A model generated the notes under the pieces. It saw only the letters and a list, made by a program, of their open reading frames with translations, made no database searches and was not told the origin of the DNA. DNA of 64,000 nt from JAFGIN01 sp050301235 (GTDB taxonomy: Bacteria; Fibrobacterota; Chitinivibrionia; Chitinivibrionales; Chitinispirillaceae): contig JBNKZD010000233.1 of the NCBI GenBank assembly GCA_050301235.1, positions 1 to 64,000 on the forward strand. Direction: 5' to 3'. Shown here piece by piece: positions 36,296 to 44,105 of the stretch; the first letter of the stretch is position 1, and each line of letters starts with the position of its first letter. The translations under genes and the position numbers were made by a program.

Positions 36296-36925
36296 ATGAC
36301 AGATACAATAATTCAACTTCTTCATGATACAGTTTTCATTCATGATACCATATTCAGAGTTGATACTTTGTTTGTGGCTAATACAGCCCTGAATTCAGTT
36401 AAAGGTTCTAATAATCAACTATGGACTACTTTTATTCCTGTTCTTGCCGCAATCGTTACTTCAGTAGCTACTTTGATACTGTTTGTTTTAACTTACAGGA
36501 AAGATGTTAAATTCAATAAGGAGAAGTATGTTGCAGAACAAAATAAATATAAGTTTGAAAAGGAACATTCAAAGCGTGTTGAAATTATTGAAAACATTCA
36601 TAGTGAAATATATCTACTTGTATCTACTATAAATGATTTCTCAACATATTATAGATTAGTTGGTGATAATTTATTTAGAGAAGAAATGGATAAAATTTAT
36701 GACAAATTCGAAAATATTAACAAACTATGTGGGTTAGTTTCTTTATACTTTGATGACAATTATATTACCACGTTTTATGAAATTAAGGATAAAGTTGACA
36801 AGGTATATGTAGCTTTCTTGACCAAAGATTTGAGTACAGAAAAACTTATTTTAATTAATGAAATTAAAGAATTAAAAATGAAGCTCCTGGAATTTTCAAA
36901 GGAAATTATCAACACTAAAAAATAA
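36296..36925 (+). CDS. Membrane-anchored helical protein, AT-rich island gene 3
   Basis: About 209 residues from ATG 36296, which has AGGAAA about 7 bases upstream; the in-frame TTG at 36281 is less likely. The N-terminal part has short HDTVFIHDTIF-like repeats, followed by one hydrophobic segment TFIPVLAAIVTSVATLILFV (about residues 45-66). A helical region with KRVEIIENIHSEIYLLVSTI recalls the KRIQLIEKLNMDI of gene 2, so genes 2 and 3 may be distant paralogues. A terminator-like hairpin follows the stop. Function unknown. Confidence 0.6.
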   Translation: MTDTIIQLLHDTVFIHDTIFRVDTLFVANTALNSVKGSNNQLWTTFIPVLAAIVTSVATLILFVLTYRKDVKFNKEKYVAEQNKYKFEKEHSKRVEIIENIHSEIYLLVSTINDFSTYYRLVGDNLFREEMDKIYDKFENINKLCGLVSLYFDDNYITTFYEIKDKVDKVYVAFLTKDLSTEKLILINEIKELKMKLLEFSKEIINTKK

Positions 36926-36929
36926 AAAG

Positions 36930-36958
36930 AGTTGCAGTTTTTTGAGGACTGCAACTTT
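36930..36958 (+). terminator. Hairpin after the island operon
   Basis: AGTTGCAGT (36930-36938) and ACTGCAACT (36948-36956) form a nine-pair perfect stem, with a T-rich loop and a TTTAG tail. The stem is strong but the T-tract is short, so termination may be partial. Confidence 0.65.
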
Positions 36959-37252
36959 AGACATGTTAGTTAAGCAGTAATAATATTATTGCTGTAACTA
37001 CTTTTCCATCAATCTCAAACTTTAAAGTAAATTTAGAGATTTTGATTGAAAAAGTCATAAGATACACCCTCCCGCAAATCCATGCGATAGTGTATAGAAA
37101 TGGCTAAATTAAAATATTATGTAATTTTGTAATTTGCAAGTTAAAGGAATAAAAAAATAATAGTTAAGACTTTTTCAATTCCCACTTTTCCCCTTGCTTT
37201 AATCTACTGATTTTTAGTATAAGATATAGTAAGGGCACTAAGGTTCACGCAG

Positions 37253-37275
37253 TACAACGCAAGCCCCTCCCCCAG
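37253..37275 (+). repeat. Direct repeat partner 1 of TACAACGCAAG...CCCAG
   Basis: A 23-base sequence beginning TACAACGCAAGCCC and ending CCCCAG is repeated exactly at 38007-38029. The second copy forms the right arm of a strong hairpin; this copy lacks the left arm. The pair is about 750 bases apart and brackets the gene-free region. Confidence 0.85.
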
Positions 37276-37461
37276 GTGAGAAATAGAAGAAAACTTGTGT
37301 TAAATAGATGAAATTGGTACTTGGTAAAACTTACTGACTATACGTGATCGCGATTGAGCACTGTGAAAATGAAATGGGTATACAGATTGTGGTATCCATT
37401 TGTAATTGTATTTTAATAAGGTAATAAGGTTAAAAATCATTATCATTATACATTTGCCCCT

Positions 37462-37540
37462 ATTAAGGTTTTAACAAATACTAAGGTTTTAATAGATTAA
37501 ATTTTCTGCATTAGGGTTTTAACAAATACTAAGGTTTTAA
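37462..37540 (+). repeat. Iteron-like array of TAAGGTTTTAA
   Basis: Four copies of the 11-base TAAGGTTTTAA (one with TAGGG) begin at 37464, 37482, 37512 and 37530. The 31-base unit at 37462-37492 recurs at 37510-37540 with one mismatch, a 48-base period. AATAAGGTAATAAGGTTAAA near 37412-37435 is a looser relative. Regular spacing and AT-rich surroundings resemble replication-initiator or regulator binding sites, but no replication gene lies nearby. Confidence 0.7.
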
Positions 37541-37850
37541 AATTTCTGTTCTCCCCATATACCACAGCCTGATTCTCCACAAATAGGCCTCTTCAGTCAC
37601 TCACGCTACACGCTAAAGCGCGTTAGTTTGGACGGCGGGTGCTACCCGTAATGGAATGAAGGGTATCAGTGTTTTCTGACCCAGGTGTACTCACCGCAGG
37701 GCAGAAAATACCGCACTTCTGCACCGCTCAGGGTGCGTTTTTGAGATTGTGTGGTATAGGCAACTGAAGAACGATTATTACCTCAAAGGAGCTCATCTGC
37801 AAAAAGAGTGGCATATATTCCCCAAAAAATAATCCATAAAAGAGGGCGCT

Positions 37851-38029
37851 ACGGGAGGTTTGACCACAAATTCTGACGACAGGAAGAATTTATCGTGGCA
37901 AACCTTCCGTATCGGGAGGGGAGTCAAAAAGACGAATACCATTGCTGCGGAAATGCGATCAATGCAAACAATGGTATTTGGCTTTTTGCGGGGGAGGGTG
38001 CGTTGTTACAACGCAAGCCCCTCCCCCAG
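37851..38029. repeat. Three consecutive large inverted repeats
   Basis: Hairpin 1, 37851-37910: ACGGGAGGTTTGACCAC pairs with GTGGCAAACCTTCCGT, and an inner AAATTCT/AGAATTT adds pairs. Hairpin 2, 37925-37988: CAAAAAGACGAATACCATTG pairs with CAATGGTATTTGGCTTTTTG, 17 of 20. Hairpin 3, 37990-38029: GGGGGAGGGTGCGTTGT pairs with ACAACGCAAGCCCCTCCCCC with a one-base loop. None has a T-run. Such a dense array may be a structured RNA, a mobile-element relic or a recombination site. Confidence 0.7.
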
Positions 38030-38188
38030 TTGGGGAATTGAGAAAAATTCCTCTCCATAATATATCTTTAATATTATTCGTATTATCTGGCAAAATTACG
38101 TATCTAATTGTACGTATCAGTACGAATACGCTATTTCTATCTCATCATTCGAGTCTCTTACTAACCGAATTTTCTGGAGACACTTCCG

Positions 38189-39511
38189 ATGCTCGTTCTT
38201 TTCTGGATTATTTCAGCACTGCTGCTTTTGATATTTCTGTATTTCCTTTTTATGATAAATCCATTTAAGCGACCGTTTCTTACCGAGAGTGACTGGACCC
38301 ATGCCAGGGTTCCCTGGTGGCAGATATATTATGCATCGAAGTATCTCTTCCCGGTGAAACGTGACCGGCGCGGCGAAAAAGTTGCGGAGATATTCAAACG
38401 AAACATGGCGGCGGATCCTGCGGGGCCGGCACTGATGGATCCGGAATCGCTGACTATTCATGCGGCGGGTGACCTGATGTGCCGCAGGGATCTGGTGGGT
38501 GAGGGTGGTGCAAGGCTTTGGGATTATGTCGGGAAAGAGTTTTTTGCTGCGGATCTCTGTATCGGGAATTTCGAGTTTGCTGTAAATCCGGACTGGGTGA
38601 TTGAAAAAATAATTCGCTACTCGGTCCCTTCAGAGCAGGCATTTCCGCTTCTTGAAGACAAACGGTTCGGACGGTTTCATGCAGTTTCTGTTGGTAATAA
38701 TCATATCAATGACAGTCTTAAAGGTGGAATTATCTCTACCTGCAATTTCCTGGATTCCGTCGGAGTGATTTACTCTGGCGCGAACCGGACAGCTCAGGAA
38801 CAGGGCAATTTTCCGATTATTGAGAGAAACGGGGTGAAAATTGCGTTGTTATCCTACACTTTTTCGACCAATGGTGTGCCTGTAGATGCCGGATTTGAGT
38901 TTGGAGTTAACCTTGTTCGATTTAACGCACTTAAGGATGGTGATTATGATCCATCACTGATCCATCACCACATTAAACTGGCAAAGGAGCGAGGTGCCGA
39001 TTTTATAATCAGTTCTCATCACTGGGGAGTCGAGTTTGAATATTATCCGCCCAAAAGAATTACTGAGCGGGCGCATGATCTTCTTGATGCCGGGATTGAT
39101 CTGATTATCGGGCATCATCCCCATATTCTCAATCCTGTGGAGCGATATAAGACCCGTGATGGGCGTGAGGCGGTTGTGTTGTACTCCCTTGGAAATGTGA
39201 CCACCTATGCGCTGATTACATCGAAGCAGCGGATGGGTTCTTTTGCCTCACTTACTCTTGAAAGCGGGATTGATAGCGCAGGGAAAAAAGTTGTTCGTAT
39301 CAATGAAATTGCACTTCAGCCGATCTATCACTGTCTGGAGCGAAAGGGTGGCAAACTGACTAATCGCTTGATTCCGGTGTATGCGGCTGCACAATCAATC
39401 CTTAAAGGTGAAAATCTCTTTCAGTTGAGTGGGCACTATCAGAAAATCATTGTGAAATTATACAGGGAGCATCAACGGTATTTCATTCAGGATGGAATTT
39501 CCTATCATTAA
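38189..39511 (+). CDS. CapA-family metallophosphatase-like protein
   Basis: A 440-residue protein with an N-terminal membrane segment (about 1-24, VLFWIISALLLLIFLYFLFM), then a CapA/poly-gamma-glutamate-type calcineurin-fold domain. Metal-site motifs are HAAGDLMCRRD (near 91-101), CIGNFEFAV, SVGNNHINDS, ISSHHWGVEFEYYP and LIIGHHPHILNPVE, ending LYSLGNVTTY. CapA proteins act in capsule polymer synthesis or surface polymer turnover; no capsule polymer synthase lies next to it, so the exact role is open. CTGGAGAC precedes ATG 38189. It is downstream of the hairpin-rich gene-free region and well separated from the next gene. Confidence 0.88.
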   Translation: MLVLFWIISALLLLIFLYFLFMINPFKRPFLTESDWTHARVPWWQIYYASKYLFPVKRDRRGEKVAEIFKRNMAADPAGPALMDPESLTIHAAGDLMCRRDLVGEGGARLWDYVGKEFFAADLCIGNFEFAVNPDWVIEKIIRYSVPSEQAFPLLEDKRFGRFHAVSVGNNHINDSLKGGIISTCNFLDSVGVIYSGANRTAQEQGNFPIIERNGVKIALLSYTFSTNGVPVDAGFEFGVNLVRFNALKDGDYDPSLIHHHIKLAKERGADFIISSHHWGVEFEYYPPKRITERAHDLLDAGIDLIIGHHPHILNPVERYKTRDGREAVVLYSLGNVTTYALITSKQRMGSFASLTLESGIDSAGKKVVRINEIALQPIYHCLERKGGKLTNRLIPVYAAAQSILKGENLFQLSGHYQKIIVKLYREHQRYFIQDGISYH

Positions 39512-39676
39512 TGATTGAATTATAAAGAGTTATAACATATCTGGAATTAAGAAGGTTTTGAGAGTATTTTTTATCTGTGCTATGGTACTTTTTTGTTACA
39601 GGATCTGATGTTGATATAAAACGCTCAGAGAAGCAAATGCTACTTATTGAGATATATTTTGATGTGGTTATACATA

Positions 39677-39770
39677 CTTCGATAAACTCAGTATGAGCGC
39701 TCCGATTCAATTGCGCTCATCCTGAGCTCGTCGAAGGATGGTAAGGATGAGTTTTGCAATTACCTCATTT
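39677..39770. repeat. Family A-type repeat: large imperfect palindrome plus GCAATTACCTCA tail
   Basis: CTTCGATAAACTCAGTATGA (left) and TCATCCTGAGCTCGTCGAAG (right) form a long imperfect stem at about 39677-39737. The tail GAGTTTTGCAATTACCTCA (39749-39766) matches the tails at 10820-10834 and 32154-32171. CTCAGTATGAGCG/CGCTCATCCTGAG-type palindromes are familiar short intergenic repeats in many bacteria. The tail produces a false upstream extension of the next gene. Confidence 0.8.
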
Positions 39771-39785
39771 TTTAAGGAACTAAAA

Positions 39786-40268
39786 ATGCTTGTTGAAGTA
39801 GAGATTTCATCATTCGCGCTGGATCCATCAAGGAACACGCCGGTGATTATTCTCAAAGAAGTTAGTGGAAAACGGACGCTGCCGGTTCCAATCGGTCCGC
39901 TTGAAGCCAGTGCGATAGCTATTGAATCGCTGAAAGTAACGCCGGATAAGCCGCTGACGATCGATTTGACTCGTATAATAATGGAACAGCTGGGTGGAAA
40001 ACTGACCCGGGTGATTATTTCAGACATTATTGAGAACAGCCTTCATGCGCGTCTTCAGATTGTTCGGGGAAATGGTGCTGTAACCATGATCGATTGCAGG
40101 CCCTGTGATGCGCTTGCTTTGGCAATGCGTTGTAAAACACCCCTTTATGCAATGGATCTACTGTTCGATAAGATTCAGAATGGAAGCAGCCTCTCTGAAG
40201 GGGAAAAACTTAGAAAACATATATCATCTATAGATACACTTGATTTTGGTCGTTATATTCTGGAGTAA
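39786..40268 (+). CDS. Bifunctional nuclease domain protein (DUF151/BFN)
   Basis: About 160 residues from ATG 39786, which has AAGGA about 9 bases upstream; the reading can be extended to 39738 but only into repeat sequence. The family shape is clear: MLVEVEISSFALDPSRNTPV, ILKEVSGKRTLPVPIGPLEA, AIAIESL, a Thr-Arg pair in PLTIDLTRIIMEQLGG, VTMIDCRPCDALALAMR and TPLYAMDLLFDK. Members are reported as nuclease-like, and in some bacteria affect DNA repair or stress. It precedes the LpoA-like gene by 2 bases. Confidence 0.9.
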   Translation: MLVEVEISSFALDPSRNTPVIILKEVSGKRTLPVPIGPLEASAIAIESLKVTPDKPLTIDLTRIIMEQLGGKLTRVIISDIIENSLHARLQIVRGNGAVTMIDCRPCDALALAMRCKTPLYAMDLLFDKIQNGSSLSEGEKLRKHISSIDTLDFGRYILE

Positions 40269-40270
40269 TT

Positions 40271-42061
40271 ATGTATCGATTCTGGTATTTTGCTGTTATT
40301 CTTGCTCTTTTGATCCCGTCATCAAACGCATTGGGTGCCTTGACAACATATGATCGGGCAGTTCGGACGTATTCGGAGGGAAAGTATGATTCTACGGTCA
40401 TCATTATCAAAGAACACCTCCGTAAGTATATCAAGGATCCACAGTCTGAAAAACTGGTTCCGCTGGTTACAGAAGCGCTGATGCGAAAAGGGGATACAGA
40501 ATCTGTTCATCGCCTTGTAGCAATGTTCAGGCAGCAATATCCGGCTTCTGTCTATATGGCCAGGCTCTCCTATCTTGATGGTGTTGCCTATGCAAAAGAG
40601 GAAAAATTCTTAAAAGCGCTCAACTCATTTTCCGCCGCACTGGATGGAGGAGTCACGCGTTCGCTTGATTCGTTGATAATGGTAAACTCTGAATTGATTG
40701 CGACTGCAATGTGTGCCGATGAGTTCTCATCAATACCATCAAAGCTGCTTCACAGCAGAATCGCAGAACTTATACGATTTTATGAGATTCAGAAATTTTT
40801 TCAATTCGGGGAATATACCCGGGCGCAAACACTTGCAGACCAGTTTCAGAAAAAATTCCCGCGTTCCCGTTACAATCAGAAAGTCAATAACTTCTTTGCA
40901 AAATCAAAATCAAAGGTGCGGGAAACATCATCGATAAATGTTGGCATTATGGCACCGTTATCTGGTGATGAAGGAGAGATCGGAAGGAAAATCGTTTCGG
41001 GAGTACAGCTGGCGATTGAGCAGTTCAACAGTCAGAAGATGCTTAAAGTAAAGCCGCTTCTGTTTGATACAAAAGGAAGCATGATCGAGACTGCCCATAA
41101 AACTAAGGAGTTGATCGATCAGAAATCTGTCCCGGTAATTATTGGCCCGATGCTCAGTCACACAGCCACCGTGTGTGCTGCTATGGCGATGGATAAGCCG
41201 GTAGTCATGATCTCTCCGACAGCTACCGATGATGGCATCTCGGAACTGGGGAAAAACATTTTCCAGATGAATACCACCATGGGGGTACTTGCCAGAAAGA
41301 TCGCTTCATACGCAATTGACAATCTCAATATTCGTGAATTTGCTATTATGGCACCCGAGACTCCTTATGGTCGCCTGATGGCTGAAAATTTTAAACAGGA
41401 ATTGCTAAAAAGGAATATTGATGTTGTTGCTGAAGAGTATTTTGAGGAGGGCGGTAATGATTTCGGGATACAGTTTAATGCACTGCGTTCACAACTTCTC
41501 AGCCGCTACATCGATAAACGGATGCTGGAAAAATCAATCGATTCCAAAAGCCGTGCACTGGTGCGGGCTGACAGCACACGTTACGCCGACAGTACGCTTC
41601 CGGTGCAGGGCCTCTTTATCCCTGCTGAAGCTGAAGATATAGTCATGCTTGCGCCTCAGGTTGCTTTCCATCGGATTCGAACGCAGATTCTGGGATCCAA
41701 CGGTTGGCACAATCAGAAAGTCATCGATGATGGTAACCGGTATGTACTCAACACGATGTTTTCGGCAAGTTTTGAGCCCGATCAGACCCAGAGTAACTGG
41801 ATAGATTTCAAAAAAGCATTCAAAGCGCGTTATAACAGTGAGCCGGATAAAATTTCCGCCATGGGATACGATGCTGCATCACTGGTACTGAAGGCAATTG
41901 AGACTGCCGGTGATGATCCTGAAAAGATTACTGAAGCATTGTCAAATATTACGGGGTATAGCGGGTTGTCAAGCACCATTTCATTCAGCCCAAAAAGCGG
42001 TACCAATACCGAAGCGATAATCATGAAAGTCACCCAGAAGGGGTTTGTGCGGGTGCAGTAA
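40271..42061 (+). CDS. LpoA-like TPR plus periplasmic-binding-fold protein
   Basis: A 596-residue exported protein. After a signal peptide (about 1-20) come TPR-like helices (about 25-210: AVRTYSEGKYDSTVIIIKEH, SYLDGVAYAKEEKFLKALNS). A type I periplasmic-binding (Peripla_BP_6/ABC branched-amino-acid receptor) domain follows from about residue 222, starting INVGIMAPLSGDEGEIGRKI, with PVIIGPMLSHTATVCAAMAM and FAIMAPETPYGRLMAENFKQ. This TPR plus type I binding fold is the architecture of LpoA, the outer-membrane activator of PBP1A, which suits its place just before ftsX-envC. There is no lipobox, so the anchoring is different. A solute-binding role is the alternative. Confidence 0.72.
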   Translation: MYRFWYFAVILALLIPSSNALGALTTYDRAVRTYSEGKYDSTVIIIKEHLRKYIKDPQSEKLVPLVTEALMRKGDTESVHRLVAMFRQQYPASVYMARLSYLDGVAYAKEEKFLKALNSFSAALDGGVTRSLDSLIMVNSELIATAMCADEFSSIPSKLLHSRIAELIRFYEIQKFFQFGEYTRAQTLADQFQKKFPRSRYNQKVNNFFAKSKSKVRETSSINVGIMAPLSGDEGEIGRKIVSGVQLAIEQFNSQKMLKVKPLLFDTKGSMIETAHKTKELIDQKSVPVIIGPMLSHTATVCAAMAMDKPVVMISPTATDDGISELGKNIFQMNTTMGVLARKIASYAIDNLNIREFAIMAPETPYGRLMAENFKQELLKRNIDVVAEEYFEEGGNDFGIQFNALRSQLLSRYIDKRMLEKSIDSKSRALVRADSTRYADSTLPVQGLFIPAEAEDIVMLAPQVAFHRIRTQILGSNGWHNQKVIDDGNRYVLNTMFSASFEPDQTQSNWIDFKKAFKARYNSEPDKISAMGYDAASLVLKAIETAGDDPEKITEALSNITGYSGLSSTISFSPKSGTNTEAIIMKVTQKGFVRVQ

Positions 42062-42076
42062 CCCTGCCTGCATGGC

Positions 42077-42937
42077 TTGAAGATGGGCACATTGATATAT
42101 TTCATAAAAGAAGCGGTCCGTGGGCTCATTGAAGCCAAACTGATGACCTTTGTCTCCATTCTGTCCATCGCCATGACCCTGACTTTTGCATGTGTGATTG
42201 TGCTTATTGTAACTAATGTTGGTGCATTTATCAATAAGTTGGGCGATCAGGCTGATATGGCAGTGTACCTTGAGGATGCGACTGCCGGAAATGACGAAAA
42301 GCTCGAGGAACTGCTTGCAACTGTTAAAAAATTACCACAGGTAGCACGAGTTAAATATGTCAGTAAAGATTCTGCAGTACAGCGATTCTCCAGTATCTAT
42401 GGAAAAGAGATGCTCGAATCAGTAGACCAGAACCCACTTCCGGCCTCACTGGATATCTTTATCAAACGGGATATGCAGACCAGCGAATCGGTCAGGATAC
42501 TCGAGAGAGAGATTACCCGTCTTGACGGAGTTGAGAGTGCACAGACTGCCTGGGAAGGAATCAGTACGCTTGAGAATTTTCAGTGGACTTTTATCATGGG
42601 GGCTTTCGTTGTATTTGCAGTGATGATCCTGCTGCTTCATTCGATGATTGCCAATACGATAAAGTTGACTATTTACGCCCGTAAAGAGCTTGTGCGCAAT
42701 ATGCGTCTTGTGGGCGCAACTAATTTTTTTATCAGCATGCCGTTTATTCTTGAAGGTATGCTTCAGGGATTGACCGGTGGCCTTGTCAGTGTACTGCTTT
42801 TAACATTAGTAAAAGTTACTTTTGCCCGGTTCATTATTGCATGGGATTTTGATTTTTTACCATTGATAACAATAGCCGCAGGGGTGGTATTCGGTTGGAT
42901 AGGAAGTATGAGTGCAGTTCGAAAATTTCTGGTCTGA
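42077..42937 (+). CDS. ftsX: Cell division membrane protein FtsX
   Basis: A 286-residue ABC-permease-type protein with four membrane segments: about residues 27-48 (FVSILSIAMTLTFACVIVLI), 173-195 (IMGAFVVFAVMILLLHSMIA), 225-250 and 262-278. An extracytoplasmic loop lies between the first two (ADMAVYLEDA, LPQVARVKYVSKDSAVQRF). In the cell FtsX works with the ATPase FtsE to signal to periplasmic hydrolase activators. No ftsE is present in this window; in most genomes it is adjacent. TTG 42077 is used; ATG 42083 is the alternative. It overlaps the EnvC-like gene by 43 bases. Confidence 0.9.
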   Translation: MKMGTLIYFIKEAVRGLIEAKLMTFVSILSIAMTLTFACVIVLIVTNVGAFINKLGDQADMAVYLEDATAGNDEKLEELLATVKKLPQVARVKYVSKDSAVQRFSSIYGKEMLESVDQNPLPASLDIFIKRDMQTSESVRILEREITRLDGVESAQTAWEGISTLENFQWTFIMGAFVVFAVMILLLHSMIANTIKLTIYARKELVRNMRLVGATNFFISMPFILEGMLQGLTGGLVSVLLLTLVKVTFARFIIAWDFDFLPLITIAAGVVFGWIGSMSAVRKFLV

Positions 42938-44103
42938 TACTGCTATTCTTCTCTGTCCTGATCTGCACTGCTCAGGCCCAGGAAAGTGACCTTCTAAAGC
43001 AGTATGACCGGGATATTACCGCAAAATCAGGTGCTCTTGACTCGATCAAAGCTGAGATCGTGAAGGGACGGCAGGTACTTTCATCACTTCAAAAGGATGA
43101 AGGCAACTATCTGGAGCGGCTGGAACAGGTAGAAAAGAACATCTCTGCATCAAAGCTTTACCTTTCGATTCTTCAGGGGCAGATTGACAGTGTCGAAACA
43201 GTTATTCAGCATCTCAAGGATTCTCTTGTCATAGCACAGGGGAAACTTCAGGACCGTAAAGCTGTAATGGTTAAGCGATTACGAATAGCGTACAAGCAGA
43301 TGGCGGTCAATCCAATCATGCTGCTGCTTCAATCAAAAAATCCCGTTGAATTCATCACCCGCACCCGCTATCTTCAGGAGGTTAATCGATACGACAAACA
43401 GCTTATGAACGAAATCACCACAACCCGCCAGAACATCGACCGAAGATCAATACTGCTGACACAGCAGCGTGAAGAACTCTCGGATCTGCTGGATTCCAAG
43501 AAAACAGAACAGAAAATGTTGCTTGATGAAGAGCTGCAGCGTAAAACGATGCTTACCGATGTTCGCAGCAAAAAACAACTATACACTGCGATGATCAATG
43601 AGCTTGAAGCGGCGCAGAAGCAGTTAAATATTATAATTACTACGCTACAGGAAAAACGCAAGAAAGCAAAAAAGCAGCTTTCATCATCATCTGTAATGGC
43701 TTTTGAAAAGCGAAAAGGAAAACTTGCCTGGCCTGTCGAGGGAAAGATTGTTACACCATTTGGAAAAATCGTTCATCCCGTGTATAAAACCGTTACTATG
43801 AATAATGGTATTGATATAGGTGCCGCAAAAGGTACATCGGTGCGTTGTGTCGCTCCGGGAACGGTTATTCATACCGGTTGGATGCGTGGATTGGGACAAA
43901 TCGTCATTGTTGATCATAACGGAGGTTATATTACGGTATACGCACATCTTCAGGCGATCACTGTCCGGATGGATCAGGCGGTCGATTTCGGTACACGACT
44001 TGGCAATGTCGGCGATACCGGAGCGATGGGTGATGCGAATCTGCATTTTGAAATACGGAAAAGCACCGATGCCTTTAATCCATCGGAATGGCTGGAGAAA
44101 TAA
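42895..44103 (+). CDS. envC: EnvC-type murein hydrolase activator, LytM domain
   Basis: A 402-residue periplasmic protein: signal peptide (about 12-29, LILLFFSVLICTAQAQ), long coiled-coil (about 35-260), and a C-terminal M23/LytM domain with GIDIGAAKGTSVRCVAPGTV, YITVYAHLQAI and NLHFEIRK. In active M23 peptidases the first zinc His sits in HxGxD; here it is NNGID (Asn near 303), so the zinc site is incomplete, as in EnvC, which stimulates amidases rather than cutting peptidoglycan. The gene starts at TTG 42895 inside ftsX, 43 bases overlap, matching the known FtsEX-EnvC partnership. Confidence 0.9.
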   Translation: MDRKYECSSKISGLILLFFSVLICTAQAQESDLLKQYDRDITAKSGALDSIKAEIVKGRQVLSSLQKDEGNYLERLEQVEKNISASKLYLSILQGQIDSVETVIQHLKDSLVIAQGKLQDRKAVMVKRLRIAYKQMAVNPIMLLLQSKNPVEFITRTRYLQEVNRYDKQLMNEITTTRQNIDRRSILLTQQREELSDLLDSKKTEQKMLLDEELQRKTMLTDVRSKKQLYTAMINELEAAQKQLNIIITTLQEKRKKAKKQLSSSSVMAFEKRKGKLAWPVEGKIVTPFGKIVHPVYKTVTMNNGIDIGAAKGTSVRCVAPGTVIHTGWMRGLGQIVIVDHNGGYITVYAHLQAITVRMDQAVDFGTRLGNVGDTGAMGDANLHFEIRKSTDAFNPSEWLEK

Positions 44104-44105
44104 CT

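Larger units (their letters stand above)
36959..38188. other. 1.2-kb gene-free stretch with iteron-like repeats and hairpins
   Basis: No convincing gene is seen on either strand. The first part (to about 37560) is AT-rich and includes the TAAGGTTTTAA array. The later part (37560-38040) is distinctly more GC-rich, with several inverted repeats and small hairpins such as GCACC-gctcag-GGTGC plus T-run at 37721-37743. Near 38096-38125, TACGTATC occurs twice, followed by TACGAATACG. Separate entries give the repeats. The end holds the CapA-like gene's promoter region, with CTGGAGAC just before its start codon. Confidence 0.6.

Noticed and set aside
37250..38030. CRISPR array
   Set aside because: Repeats are few (two to four copies), vary in spacing and occur in palindromes. 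No regular repeat-spacer pattern and no cas genes are seen.
37860..38268. Open frames of 66 and 108 codons in the hairpin region
   Set aside because: They cross three large inverted repeats and have unnatural composition. The 108-codon frame also runs into the CapA-like gene.
39738..39785. Upstream extension of the bifunctional nuclease gene by 16 codons
   Set aside because: The extension is encoded by repeat DNA and its start lacks a ribosome site; ATG 39786 matches the family N-terminus.
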